Origin: Cephalopachus bancanus
Lineage: Eukaryota; Chordata; Mammalia; Primates; Tarsiidae
Length of the DNA stretch: 64,000 nucleotides
NCBI GenBank assembly: GCA_027257055.1
Contig: JAPVLO010000083.1
Coordinates: 1,612,001-1,676,000, forward strand
Reading direction: 5' to 3'
In this document: piece by piece, positions 25,701-37,594 of the stretch
Layout: each line of letters starts with the position of its first letter
Position numbering within the stretch: position 1 is the first letter of the stretch
Program-made: the position numbers and the translations under genes
Notes under the pieces: model-generated
Databases searched by the model: none
The model's input: only the letters and a program-made list of their open reading frames with translations
What the model was told of the DNA's origin: nothing

Positions 25701-28700
25701 AGTGACTGAATGAATATATGATTAGACAATCATTATGCAATTGAAATTTTTATATCAAAAGCATGAACATGTTAAATATAAAAACTACAATTTCTTTTTT
25801 TTTGAGAATGTGTTTTTATCTTAGGACCTTGACTTTTCTTGCTCTTGAATTAGGTAAAATAAATTACTTTGACTTTGCACTTGCTGCTCCCTTTACCTAC
25901 AATGTCCTCTACCTAACCCCTGTACTTTTTGAGAGCCAATTCAAGGTTCACTACTGGGTCACTGAGGCATGCCTGAACCTCTTCACATAGATGCTCCAAG
26001 TGCTCCCACCATTACCTTCTACACTGGCCATTTTTGAGATAGGGTTCTTGCTGTGTTGTCCAGACTGGCCTCAAACTTGTGGGCTCAAGCTGTCTTCCCA
26101 CCTCAGCCTTCCAAGGAGCTGGGATTATAGGTGCACACTGCTATGCCCAGCGTTTACTGACCCTTGAAACTTCCATCACTATTAATCTTTCTCCCACCTA
26201 AATTATAAAGCTCTTGAAGCTAGGGACTATGACTATATCATTTCAATATTCCTTGTGCTTGGTGCATAGGAAGCATTCAACAGATATTTTTCAATACTAG
26301 AGATTTAACCAGTCAACTCTTTTATATAGTTGACATTTAAATCTATCCACTTCTGAGGAAGGGGATTAATTCTTAATGCTAATATCTTATTACCCTCAGA
26401 GACTCACTCATTCTATTTTCTTCTGCCTCCATCCAGCAATACTTTAGCCAGACTGGATTCAGAAATTTTGTGCCCTGTCCTTTTTTGCAAATGCTGTTTT
26501 CTATTCTTGAAATGCTATGATTGGGGAAAATTCCTACTAACCTTCAAGGGCTCACATGTCACTTCATCAGGATGCCATCCCATGACCTCCCGAGAGAGTT
26601 GAACACTAACTTTGTGCCCCACTGTACTGCGCACATATCTGAAAAGGTGAAATGAGTAATTGTTCACTCAATAAGCATTTGAGCACTTGCTTTGTGCCAG
26701 GCACTGGTACTATTTAATGTAATAGTACTATTTAATGTAATAAAGGTACTATTTAATGTAATAATCTAGCAAAGGAAACAGACATTAAAGAAACAGAACC
26801 ATGAAAACTGCTCTATTTTTTTATTTTTTTAAGTTTTAAAAAGTTTCTTAGAGAAAGAGAGGGAACAAAAGACAGGCAAAAGCTTTGTACCAGAAAGGCC
26901 TGGCATAGGTAAGTCTTGAAAAGAAAAAAGAGTTATCTGGTTTAAAGGTGGGCAGGGAATATAGGTTCTATGAGGCTATACAAAAGGGAACCTACACTGG
27001 TCTGGGATCAGGAAGGAACAGCATGGACAGAAGGACAAGCATGAGTATAAAGGCCCCGGGGCAGCAAAATAAGTGGGAAATGAGAAGCCCAGAGATGTGG
27101 CTGGAACTACACCTGTGGATCATACCAATTAAAATTATAAACCCCTCAGATCCCAATATCCAAATTTTTAGCTGAGTTGAGAAGCAAGACTTAATTTGAG
27201 CTTTAGAAAAAGCAATCTGGGGTCAGACATGCTGGCTCATGCCTGTAATCCCAGCACTTTGGGAGGCTGAGGTGAGAGGACTGCTTGAGCCCAGGAATTC
27301 AAGGTCAGCTAGGCAACATAGTAAGACTCTGTAACCAAAAAAAAAAAAAAAAAAATTAGCTGGGCATGATGACATGTGCCTGTAGTCCCACCAACTCAGG
27401 AGGCTGAAGCAGAAGAATTGTCTCAGCTACGAGGTTGGGGCTATGGTGAGCTGTGACCATGTCACTGCACTCCAGCCTGGGCAACAAAGTAAGACCCCAA
27501 CTCAGGGGATAAAAAAAAAAAAAAGCAAAAAATAAAATCTGGCCAAGGGTGGAGAATGATCTAGAAGAGAAAGTGTAGTGGCAAACAGACTATTTCATAT
27601 CTTTTCATCAGTCCAAAGCAGAGAGCAAAGTAGCTTCAACTATAGTAGTAGCTGTGGAGATGGACAGAAGTGGACAGATTTGGGAGATATTTAGAAGGCA
27701 GAGTCAACAGGACATGGAGATTAAATGGGAAGGGAGACTAAGGTTCTGAAGCCAATGAAGATTTGGGTTTGATTTCCAGTTGTCAATTTTATCCTGGGCA
27801 TGTTGCTTGAGCCTTTTAAACTTCAGTTTCTTTGTAAAACAATACCACCACCAACACCTCAAAAGATACTGTTAAGTATTAAGTGAGTTGACATATACAT
27901 AATACTTTGACGGGCATTTACTATTGTCCAATAAATGTCATTTCACTTTCCCTATGGCATTTATTTTTATATATGCTTATAATCACTGAGAGATCCTTAA
28001 AGACTAGGACCACATTTATCAACACTTTTGTACCTAGCACAGTAGGTGATAAAATTGAAAGGCGGTCATAGTAAGTTATGAAATTAGAGATAGGCAAAGA
28101 CTACCTTCGTTTTCAGTTGTGACTTCAATAAAGTGAGGCTATCAGAATCTATTCAGTGTCTATTCTCATTCTACCTCTACTCTCAGTTTTAGAAAGTGCA
28201 AGAAGTGTGAGGGGAGAAAAAGCAAAAATTTTAATAAGAATTATAAATTCCTAAAGACAAGAGACCACGCTTTATTCATTTTTTGTACCAACCAGAACAA
28301 TATTTTATGCAGGTGCTCAATGAAAATTTGGTAACTAAATAAACTGGGATGTTTAAGCCACTCAAAGGTACATAAGGGGCACCACCTACCATTTTGCTTA
28401 CCTGTCTGTAATCGCAAGTGGGCCTCAATATTTTGTAGTCGTTCTTCTACAGCCTGATTACCACAATCTCGAAGCATGCTGTTAAGTTTATGACCTGACC
28501 CTTGAATTCCTTCAGTTCTAGTCTGTGGTCCATATGTATTCACAACTCTAGAAACTAAATTAAGAAACTTTTGAGTCTATATAAATTTATATTTCAAGAA
28601 TCAGAATTTTTTTCTCTCTACTAGTGTTCTATATTCTTTTCACAAAGACCATCTAACCACAAACCCAAGTACATATGAAGAAAGGCAAAATTTTTTATTT

Positions 28701-31700
28701 TAAAATTTAAAAAATTTAGATGGGAAGTTATTTCTATCTCATTTTGCTAGTAATCTAGAATAAGCTTCCATTGGTGACTCAGATATTAAGTGCTGGTTAC
28801 TTACCCTTCACGTGACTTTTGAATCCAGGATAAGGGGTAAAAACGGCATCAGTTCTTGCACAACTATTTTCTAAGGAGAATTTAGATGAATATAAGTTTA
28901 AATATATTCCTCACTTCAAATGTATGAAATTTTGATGAACTTCCAATAATTCATATTAATATATTACAGTAGGAGAATTTTAATAGATACTAGAAATAAT
29001 AATTAAATTATCATCACACACAGAACAGATTTTAGTGACCTTCTTTACCCTCGAAAATGTATCATGATAGCTAATGTTCAGATTTACATACAGAAAACCC
29101 ATTAAGTGGCATAATTTAATATAATTTTAAATGAAAACCAATATTCCTAAAACTATTTGGGCCTCTGGAGAAAATAATCTGTATGTTATTTTAATTCAAC
29201 TTCATCATAGAAATAAAACTCATTATTTTTACCAAAAATCTTTTTTAAAAAGTCCAGCATTTTTTATATTACTGACCAAATTAGTAAACACCTAATAAAA
29301 AGTTTAATTATACATTTAATATCTTTATATTTCATAATTTCACACAAACAAGACTTTGAAACCTCAAGTGCACATACTTTTTCACTTTACCTAGATTTCA
29401 AGTGCCCATCATTTAAGAAGACCCTAATCACAAAAGTTATCTACTTTTTCCCTTCCTATCATTTTCAAAAGTGCAATTTTAGAAAAGATATACTGTGAAA
29501 AGTTGTTCCTATTTTTTTCTAAGCTGAAATACAGTTTCTTTTGAATTAGATAGCAGCAAATAAATTACAAAGGGAGAAAACTGGAAAGATGTTATATGTA
29601 ATACTACTATTACATGAAGCAATTATGTTACTATTAACGCATATTAACATGTACTACATAGTAATAATATATATTGATCTTTGAAGTAACACTAGTAAAA
29701 CAATGTGTTGGAAAATTTCCTGCAAAATTCCTTTGATTCTTGTGTGAAAAATGGCTGGTAAATGAGATAGCAAAAGAAAATTCTTTTTGATTTTTTTTTT
29801 TTAAATCATTGTTTATATTTAGGTTAAATTGATAGGTATTAAAGGAAACACACTAGCCCATTAAAATCCATTTGTATTTTTTTTAGTCAGCATTTCCTTA
29901 GTAGTTCTGCTATATCAAACTGTATGATTAAATTCTAAATCTGTGTATCTTTTATACCTAGATACCTAAACAGAGAGTCATCTTTTCTTTTTGTTTTTTT
30001 GGAAACACCTCAAAACATGCTCTAAGGGGCCATCCCTTCTCTTTTCTCTTTCTACCATTTCATGAGGCTAAGGGTTAAAAAAAGGAGCTATCATCCATTC
30101 CAGAGCTGTATTCCAAACATACAGATTAACTGACCAATCAGTGAGACATTCAGCATGGTGTGAAGATAGTGAATGTATGAGTGCTAGTCACTCTCCACAG
30201 CAATTCTTGCTAGCACTGTTTGGAGCCAGCAAGGGATTGAATGGGCCAAGGAATCCTGCTGAGCATTTCAATTCTTGTCAATTTCTATCCCCTGGTGGTT
30301 TATAATAATAGAGTTAGCAGGGAGAACAGAGAATAACATTAGTGACACATGTGCTTGCTCCCTCAACAAATCCTTTCTCATGGGTTGCTTGTCGCTGGAT
30401 TGTAGTACCTGAGATTTTGCCAGTTGCACCTATTCTGACAAGCTAACAGGAAAGTATACCAAATTTAGAGAAACACATGTAAAATGGTAATAGGAGGACC
30501 CAGCTGAACTTAGGACCCAATGTAAAGTCTGTATCATTTCATTATTAGGAGAATCAGTGTACCAATGTGATACGAATCACTTCGAGATGATATAACAATT
30601 GTGTTTATAATAATTAGCCATGAGAAAGTAGAGGCCACAAGAAAAATGTTCATTCCAATTATGAACTCTTTGCATAATTTTTTAAAGAACTACTTGTTTT
30701 GATTATTACTATGATGCCTGAGTATGATTTATGGCAGTGCTTTGCAATATTTTGTATTCTGCTGCATACCTGCAGATCTGTAAACATACTATAGCATCAA
30801 GTGGAGAGGGAAAGGAGAATTTGATGAAAAACAGCAAATGTATGCACTATGAGAGAAAGGAAAAAAGCTTAAGACACCATGGTCTTCATGACAAATTAGT
30901 TCTATCGTGACATAAAACATTTCAAACAGCTCAGGAGTAGTGAGAAAACTGCTCCCTCTGGAGGAATATTAACTTTACTAAGTTCACTTTATGTATTAAC
31001 ATCATAACTTCACAAGTACATTTTCAGGCTTGAAATTTATACAACTCAATTCCTTTCACTAGTGGGACTGATCAACCCTGCCTCTCACATTTTACTTCCT
31101 AAAGGAACTTTAATTTTTTCACCTGTGGTAAACATCAGCCTCTTTATTGTTAGCATTTATTTAATTTCTGTGTAACCAAAATGAAAATCAGTTTTGCAAT
31201 GTAGTCTACTATTAAACAGAAGGAAATTCCACTGCTTTAGTTACGAACTAAAGCTGTTAAATAAATTGAATTGTGTTCTTAGTGTTAGTCATTAAAAAAA
31301 ACAAACGAAAGGTTAGAGCAACTGTAAAAATTGTGATTAAAATCCTATGAAAATTAACTTCTAGGTGGTTACCTTGATTACAATCAATAACATTGCAAAA
31401 TTCCCTGACGTTGTTTTCATTGATTTCAGCTTGCTTTCTTTCAATAAATGCAGAGATTCGTCTGTCAATCTACAAACAACAAATATGTTTTAGCAATGTA
31501 AACATAGTAAGATTTTTAAAAGTACACCCCCCCCAAAAAAAACTTACTTCTGCTTTTCCAGCCTTTATTTGAACTACTTCTGGATCAAAATGGATCTGTG
31601 TCTTTTTCACATCTCCTAAATCACAATCTTTGTGCTTTTCTTCCTCTTGTAGGTCGCCAGTGGAAAAGTTGGCATTTGCTTCATTCTGGTCCTCTGCTTC

Positions 31701-34700
31701 TGTTTTTCCTATCTCTTCAACAGAAGTTGTATTCTCCTCTTTAATGAGAGGCTGAAGTTTTGCTAAAAAAGGCTGTGAACAACACAATTCTATCTGTTGG
31801 AGTTCAAACTAACCAAAATTAATTACACATTTAGTATATTTACATAACTTTCTTCTAAGTAAATATTTAATATTAATCACTAAATATAAAAAGTTGCTAC
31901 ACCAGGATACATAGATATGACCACATGTAAGTGTTTACAATTCTCTGCTATTGTGATCATTATCATTTGCTGTAAATTTATTTTTAAAAAGGAAAGAGAG
32001 AAAAAAGAAAGAAAACCTGAGGAAACTCAAAATTTTCTTTGAGGGAATCATTCTGTCACTCATCTTTTATTTTGTGCCAAATCAAAGCCTTCAGCCTCTG
32101 GCACCAATGCCACTTAATTAACATGTCATTCAAATGCCTCCTCAGAACACTAAGGCTTAGTATTTTTCTTCCTTAACATGAGAGCCCAGTGCTCTCACTC
32201 AGCAAAGCCCTGCATTATCACTATATCACTGGAGATTCTCTACTTGAAACTGCAGTTGGTCAATGTGAATGAGAGAGCATAGACATGGAATATATAGGTG
32301 TTATGCTAAGTGAACACTCACTTTTCCTGACATGGCAAAATATCATCTTGAGTTACAAAATTAAATTTTAAAAAATAAAACAAATTAGGAAAAAAACACA
32401 ACACCCTACTGAGATCCATAAAGCTCTGTAGCTGAAAACAGATAGATGGCTATCACCGTACTGGAGTGGGGAGAAAACCCTGTTGTATAATATAAATTAT
32501 ATTATCCATTTACTGTTCCCTCCCCCCCACACACAATTACCCTCCCTCCTTCCACACAATTAGGCTCATTTGAGTTCTTCAGCTCACTGCTCTGCCCTTT
32601 AAAAATAGGGTTAACTATTAGTTTTAACATGGAACATGGCATTAAATTTTCCTACAAAGTCATTGAATAGAGGGCTAAAAATTAATGCCTATTACATTAG
32701 GCAAAACACACAAACACTTATCAATGTTCCAATTATATTTTTCATACCTACAATTTTGCTTCCATTGTCTGCTATACTAAATACTCTTCTGAAACCTTAT
32801 ACACCTTAATCACAGTAAACTGACCAATCCAAACAGTTCTTCCACTCATCTTTTTGACATTTCACATTTTACACTTTGCTTAGAGATAAACTGCAAACTT
32901 ATACCGATTATAATTGCAGAAATATTCAATTAGAAATCAGCAAAGTCATAATACTGTTCAGCTGCTGAACTAAATATTAAAAAACATAACAATACTATTA
33001 TAAATAACAATTCAGAAGTGACTTCTAATATACAGAATGAATTGTTTCAAACTGTTAAGAAAAGATAAAATAGTGACTGGCTACTTACTAAGATGAGACA
33101 TTAATGTCACAGAAATTACTTTCTTTTTAAAAACTATGCTGAAACTGTTTAATTGCAATAGACACTCCAGGATGTGTCATGCTGGGATAATGCCACTTCT
33201 TGAACCACTGAAAGCACTCCATGAGCCTCCAAACTCACCCAAGGCATGGAATCATTATCATAGCATGACACACACCTGCCGTGTCTTATTGCTTAATTAT
33301 AACCCACCATAGATGGAACTGTATTGAATTTTCAGTGCAAGTCTAAAATTGAATAGAATTGCATTCGTTCAATCTCATACCTACATCGGCCTAGTGGACT
33401 ATATTCCCTTAAATGTCCTGATCACTGTTGAAATTAACAGATTTACATCCAATCTGGACGTAAGTAAACTTTTATTAGTAAAACTATTAATATAGTGTTA
33501 AGACAGAACTGACAAATACGCCAGCTAATTGAACCACAATTAATTTCTATGTTCAATATCGAGTTAACATTTCTAACAAGAAATTTACCTGTAAAAACAA
33601 AACGTGTTGCTCAAGTGCACTAAAGAGCAGTGCTGGCTGGAATGCCGAGAGGCTCTGGAGCTTGTTCCAATCGATTGTAATTTTCACCACATCATCTCTG
33701 AGGTTAAGCTTCAAAGGGGCAAACCAGCAACATCACAAAAATGACATTATTAAGCTGTATATACGGGGCTGTTGCACACAAAAAAAGATATCTATAGAGT
33801 AACATGTGACTATTTTGCTCAAAATTATAAAGTTTTTAAAGATACATTAAAATGCTCTACCTAGTTACCATTTTAAAAGGCCAAGAAAAGTGATTCTCTC
33901 TCTCTCACACTCACACACACACATACACACACATACAAAATGATATCTAATATTATTCTTAGATCTGTGTAATGGGATCAATTTAGAGGTGAAATCATCC
34001 ATAAAAGATGAAAAGATGAAAGCTCTTTTGGTATGTCAATATCTAAAAACCTTTGGATGGAGTCCAAAATAGACTTGCCCTAATTCAGAATCCAACTACT
34101 ACTAGGTTCAGAGCATTAAGCAAAGGAGGCACACTGGTTTATGAAAGTTCTAATATTTGTTAAATATGTTCACTAATACGTATCAGAAATAATCTGATGT
34201 CACATTAAATCACATTCTTATTGTTATCTTTAACCAATTTTAAAAATAATTTAAAAATCAATACTATTCATATATATAAAGTCTAGGGATAAATGGCAAC
34301 ATGTTTATCTACTTCAAATAAAAAAATATTATTTAGCTATGAAGTTTGAAACTAACTGAAAAACAAATACTTCTCCACAACAGTGAAATAAATTGCCAGA
34401 AACGAGATGAAATGTCTATATCTTTTGCTAAATACTATCTTCTAATAAAATGTGAGGGCTCATTATATAAAAATTTCTTACCAGTTAGTGATATAATAGA
34501 ATAAAATAATACCCAGAAAACTAACCAAGACCCTGAATATAAAATTAATAACAAAATCTGTCAAAATTATAGAGTGAGAGCATCCATCAGTCTTTTGAGT
34601 AAATAAAAGTGAACCACCATAAACTTTTCTAAGGACGTATTTATAACAAAGTGTAAGGATATATTCCATAGTAGAATCAAGTTAACTAAATTTATTTTTC

Positions 34701-37594
34701 AGAAATAATTTATAAAAAAGTCAATAATTTTCTATGAAATAAAGATATGTGTTATATGAGTTCAAATACAGATTTTATGAGTTGTAATTATAATAAAAAG
34801 ATAAATCACTGTAATAAGGATCAAAGAGATTCAAGGTTACCAATAAAAAGGTAATATATTGAAATAAATACTATGTGACAGAAATTTACTGCTCTTGGAA
34901 CATGAGACCAGAAGTGTAAAGAAATATGAAATTTTATGTAGGCTACACTGGCAAAAATTAGTTTATATTAATTAAGATTTTACATTAAGATTAATGCATT
35001 AAGATTAATTTAATTTATATTCCTTTAATGCCTATCATTTGTTAGACCATAATTTATTATGGAAGTAACCCATTATTATATTTTTATAGTCCTCAGAAAA
35101 ACCTATAATTGATTGTAGCAAATTTATGAATATGATTTGAGGATAAAGCAGGAAAAACCAAAAGTAAAGCATCACAATTTCTAGAGAAAATAATTTGTAG
35201 AGAACAGGTCTTAATGTTTGGATCATATTTTCATTTCAATTCAGCAGAATTATGTAAGCCTTCAAGTGCAATTAAAGTAATTGGTCTTTTAAGAAAACCA
35301 CATAATAATGTCACAAATTAATTCTAAAATTATCCCAATACATCTAACCATTCATTCAACAGATTCCTTATATGTAATATGAATGCTATGCATTTTTATC
35401 CTATAGAACTTAGAAACTACTCACTTAAAAAAAAAAAAATCTCTGTAAGTCTGCTATTACCATAAGCTTTAAATATGCATTTTCAGTAAAAACTTTATCA
35501 AATTACTTGAAAAATCCAAGCTAAAAATAAGTAATCCTTTGGCTTGGTAAAACGGGTCATGCAGAGGCAAGCAAAAAATGTTACATTCAGTAAATGTTGA
35601 GATCTAAAGTAGAAAATTCTTCTTAACATGTTTCCTACTGAGAACAGTAATAATAATACAATGATGCTTAGAATGATACAGGATGAACTTAGGCATATTA
35701 CAAACACATTTTAGAAATCCTTTAAACTTATTGCAAAGAATACACTGATTCTCCTGGGGGCAATTTTATAAGTATGGTACTTTAGTTTTCATAATTCTTA
35801 AACGGCACTTCTCAAAATATAAAGGATTACCAAAATGGCTAGCATTTAAAAGATAAGCCAATCTTACTCTGGACACTTTTATAGAAGGTCCCTTCACTGT
35901 GTCAGGGTAAACTCACCAAATATTTACTCTAAACATTTTTGACCCGTGACACAGTAAATTTTAATCATTTCTCTACTTGTAATTTAGGAATACCTGAATG
36001 TTTAAAAATTTTGTATTAGTTTGAAAAATTCACTATGCAAAATATTTCAAAAGAGATGTTTAAATCATTGCTTAATATTTTTAAAAAATTTTACATCATT
36101 GACAAAAACCTTCTGTAAATAATAGGTGAACAAAAGCTTTTTTCATCTTGATCTCAGAATATGAATAAACTTTACAAGTCCCAATGTCACCACAGAAAGT
36201 TTGCTAACTTTTAAACCATTTAAAGGTCTTGGGCCTTAAGACTGAAATGTTAATAACAAAAGCCCCCAAGTCTTAAAAAAAATTTTTTTTGAGGGGGGGT
36301 AAGTACTTGGCAAACAACTGAGTGTGAGAGTTGTATCTCTTAGGAAATTATTTTAGTGATTGCTTCATTACAAAACTGCTTCATTACAAAACAGAATATT
36401 TAATTTACAGTAATGTTCTTTGTCAGTCACAACAAACATGCTAAGATTTTTTAAAATATTGAAATAACTTTTTAAAACAGTGAATTGCCATCTACCCGAG
36501 GCTTTTAAAAAGGATTTTCACAAATCAGACAAATGCTCTATTTTCATAGGAATTTACCATTATCTTTGATACAAATGCCTGCTGTGCCTACTACATGGAC
36601 TAATATCAGTACCCAAACAAGCTTTTACAGCTAGAAAATAGACCATGTAAGATACAAAAGAATATTATCCTTTAAAAAGCAGGTAAGGAAACATGCTTTT
36701 AAGTTGTTTCTCATTTAAAATTTGCTTTGAATTTCACACCATGAAACAATATGGTGAACTTGATTGAATAGAGTGTAAGGAGCCCATATTTTAAAACTCA
36801 GTTTGACGCTGACATTTCTGCAAAAGCGATTAGTCGGTTAAACTAGTTAACAGTTAAACAACAGTTCTAATGCAAAAGCATCAACCATGAATAACTCATC
36901 CAACTTTACACGAGAAATATTTTAGATGAATTCCCAGTACTTTCCTCCCCGTTTGAAAAGGTAATAGATGCACACAACGGCCAGAAGGAAAAAATAAAAC
37001 CAAGTGACCCATAAGAGCAAATCAAACCCCCCCTCCCCCAAAGAAAGAAGAAAGCGCGCTTTTCCAAAAATCTCAGGCAGTACTGACCAACCAATTCCTA
37101 CAATGAATAAGTTGGAGGAAAAAGGACCCTGAGCGTCAGACGTCTCCTAAACTCTTAGTGAAGCTTTTCCGCAGGGATCCTCCCCAAGCCTGCTCCTCTC
37201 AGAGCTGGGTTTCTACTTAGACTATCCTCACTCTTGGGGAGGACAGCTGCAAGGCAACCTAGTTTGAACTAGTACTGAACTAAGCAGCTACTGCCGCCTC
37301 CTCTCTCCGACTGGGGACTGCAGGGCCCGGGATTCTCCCCAAGCCTCAGCTACTTTGGCCGCACCCCACACCTCGGCTGCCCCCAGCAGCCACTAGATGA
37401 AAAAAAGCGGGGGGGGGGGAGGGGCCGGTGGTTCCCATTCCCCCACCACTCGGGCCACCTCTCACCTGTCCAGTCAGAGTGTGCAGGGAGCGAAAGATTT
37501 CGAAGAGCACCTCTTGGGTGAGGCTGGGGCTGCAGCTTCTCTCCAGGCTCCTGTCACCGCTACTCGGACGACTAAGCTCCGAGGCAGCGGCCAT
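16621..37594 (-). CDS. MBIP: MBIP: MAP3K12-binding inhibitory protein 1 (nine coding exons)
   Basis: Joining nine exons (37466-37594, 33589-33708, 31548-31772, 28805-28870 and so on, each listed separately) gives an open frame of 344 codons plus TGA, the length I recall for human MBIP. Every junction is GT-AG on the minus strand and every phase closes. Known role: it binds and inhibits the MAP3K12 (DLK/ZPK) kinase upstream of JNK, and it is a subunit of the nuclear ATAC histone acetyltransferase complex. Visible features: a conserved N-terminal region (residues 1-83), an acidic Glu/Asp-rich stretch (about 93-145), the [20 protein letters not shown] segment (159 on), two leucine-zipper-like heptad regions (about 271-286 and 314-328), and a basic KRRK cluster (301-304). 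No frameshift or internal stop is seen. The largest intron is 17693-24341. Identification is from recalled protein similarity, strong across all exons. Confidence 0.97.
17317..17324. promoter_or_regulatory. perfect CRE palindrome TGACGTCA in MBIP intron 8
   Basis: An eight-base CREB/ATF consensus inside the 925-base intron between MBIP exons 8 and 9. TAATTAG homeobox-type motifs lie either side, near 17289 and 17359. This is motif evidence only. Confidence 0.3.
17654..17692 (-). CDS. MBIP: MBIP coding exon 8 (39-base exon with basic cluster)
   Basis: A 39-base, 13-codon exon encoding [13 protein letters not shown] (residues 297-309). Acceptor CTAG|CAC, donor CAA|GTAAGT, phase 0 on both sides, so skipping it would keep the frame. 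It carries the KRRK basic cluster, a plausible nuclear-localisation element, between the two helical regions. It is too short to stand out as an open reading frame and was found by following the protein from the neighbouring exons. Confidence 0.93.
20676..20967 (+). repeat. Alu element, old type
   Basis: A sense-strand dimeric Alu in MBIP intron 7 (antisense to the gene), starting 'ggtcaggcatggaggttcac' and ending in an (AAAT)n-like tail. The inter-arm region is shortened ('gacttcgtcactagctgggc'). It ends 'actctgactcaa' and lacks the lineage-specific right arm of the younger elements. Confidence 0.92.
21985..22165 (+). repeat. L2 LINE fragment
   Basis: 'cttccctgctcaaatgcttt', 'aatctggtaacttctgtctc' and 'aaccaaacactctagcctat' match the L2 3' region. 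It lies in MBIP intron 7. Confidence 0.7.
22625..22760 (-). repeat. MIR SINE fragment
   Basis: 'taatatttactgaggtttat', 'gttaggcagtgtgctacgta' and 'tctcatttaatccttgcttt' correspond to the complement of the MIR 3' half. Confidence 0.7.
23548..23829 (-). repeat. Alu element with a poly-G tract in place of its tail
   Basis: A minus-strand dimeric Alu in MBIP intron 7, with the duplication aaaagtatccc at 23529-23539 and 23832-23842. Where the poly-T (complement of the A-tail) should be there are ten G (23548-23557). Both arms are otherwise complete. Confidence 0.95.
23938..24229 (-). repeat. Alu element with target-site duplication
   Basis: A minus-strand full-length Alu 100 bases upstream (in coordinates) of MBIP exon 7. 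It is flanked by 'atctttgaatttttt' (from 23929 and from 24230). The left arm is of the undeleted type and the ends are intact. Confidence 0.96.
24342..24439 (-). CDS. MBIP: MBIP coding exon 7 (first zipper-like region)
   Basis: A 98-base exon encoding residues 264-296, starting [18 protein letters not shown]. Heptad-spaced I271/L278/L285 form a short leucine-zipper-like helix. Acceptor ATTTAG|GT, donor GTA|GTGAGT. The flanking introns contain most of the Alus inside the gene. Confidence 0.96.
25010..25715 (+). repeat. L2 LINE 3' end
   Basis: A long L2 fragment: 'cagatcatgtcacctccctg', 'cttagctcaaaagttacctc', 'tttatttattgtctgtttcc' and 'aatgcctggcacagagcaga', ending in a tgaatgaat tail. It lies in MBIP intron 6. 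Confidence 0.88.
25860..26320 (+). repeat. second L2 fragment, interrupted by an Alu monomer
   Basis: L2-like sequence ('tgctgctccctttacctaca', then 'aattataaagctcttgaagc' and 'ttggtgcataggaagcattc') is split by an Alu-monomer insertion at 26031-26151. Confidence 0.65.
26031..26151 (-). repeat. Alu monomer / FLAM-like fragment
   Basis: About 120 bases covering one Alu arm only, from 'gatagggttcttgctgtgtt' to 'actgctatgcccagc'. It is diverged. It could be a fossil left monomer or a truncated Alu. Confidence 0.8.
26707..26763. repeat. 18-bp tandem triplication
   Basis: The unit gtactatttaatgtaata occurs at 26707-26724, 26725-26742 and 26746-26763, exact in all three, with a 3-base spacer before the last. 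Confidence 0.95.
27221..27524 (+). repeat. Alu element, old type
   Basis: A sense-strand dimeric Alu in MBIP intron 6, from 'ggtcagacatgctggctcat' to 'aagaccccaactcaggggat' plus an A-tail. An A-stretch of about 19 lies between the arms. It is diverged and is not the lineage-specific type. Confidence 0.93.
27765..27955 (+). repeat. MIR SINE remnant
   Basis: 'tttgatttccagttgtcaat', 'tgggcatgttgcttgagcct', 'aacttcagtttctttgtaaa' and 'tccaataaatgtca' follow the MIR consensus in sense order. Confidence 0.7.
28402..28554 (-). CDS. MBIP: MBIP coding exon 6
   Basis: A 153-base exon for residues 213-263 plus one base, starting [15 protein letters not shown] and ending [13 protein letters not shown]. 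Acceptor TTTAG|TT, donor ACAG|GTAAGC. The C-terminal part ([18 protein letters not shown]) looks helical and begins the leucine-rich coiled-coil portion of the protein. Confidence 0.96.
28805..28870 (-). CDS. MBIP: MBIP coding exon 5
   Basis: A 66-base exon encoding the rest of codon 191 (Glu) through the first base of codon 213. It reads [20 protein letters not shown] followed by K. Acceptor CCTTAG|AA, donor AAGG|GTAAGT, phase 1 on both sides. Confidence 0.95.
31373..31469 (-). CDS. MBIP: MBIP coding exon 4
   Basis: Ninety-seven bases encoding residues 159-190 plus the first base of codon 191: [20 protein letters not shown] and then [12 protein letters not shown]. Acceptor TTGTAG|ATT, donor CAAG|GTAACC. 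The charged N-terminal half is predicted to be helical. Confidence 0.96.
31548..31772 (-). CDS. MBIP: MBIP coding exon 3 (acidic region)
   Basis: Seventy-five codons (residues 84-158), starting [10 protein letters not shown] and ending VQIKAGKAE. Acceptor TTCACAG|CC, donor GAA|GTAAGT. The middle is rich in Glu, Asp and Lys and appears to be the least constrained part of the protein. The segment from [20 protein letters not shown] onward is highly conserved in the family as I recall it. Confidence 0.96.
33589..33708 (-). CDS. MBIP: MBIP coding exon 2
   Basis: Forty whole codons (residues 44-83), starting [10 protein letters not shown] and ending EQHVLFLQ. Acceptor TTGAAG|CTT, donor CAG|GTAAAT, phase 0 at both ends. 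This is one of the most conserved-looking parts of the protein ([20 protein letters not shown]). Confidence 0.96.
33893..33936. repeat. (TC)n/(CA)n compound simple repeat
   Basis: TCTCTC followed by interrupted CA units in MBIP intron 1, close to exon 2. Confidence 0.9.

Larger units (their letters stand above)
27956..37279. other. MBIP introns 1-5 and part of 6: no recognisable young repeats
   Basis: Outside the MBIP exons annotated separately, this 9.3-kb stretch is AT-rich and unique, with short simple repeats only. No Alu and no clear L1 is seen. Short frames here are chance. Confidence 0.5.
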
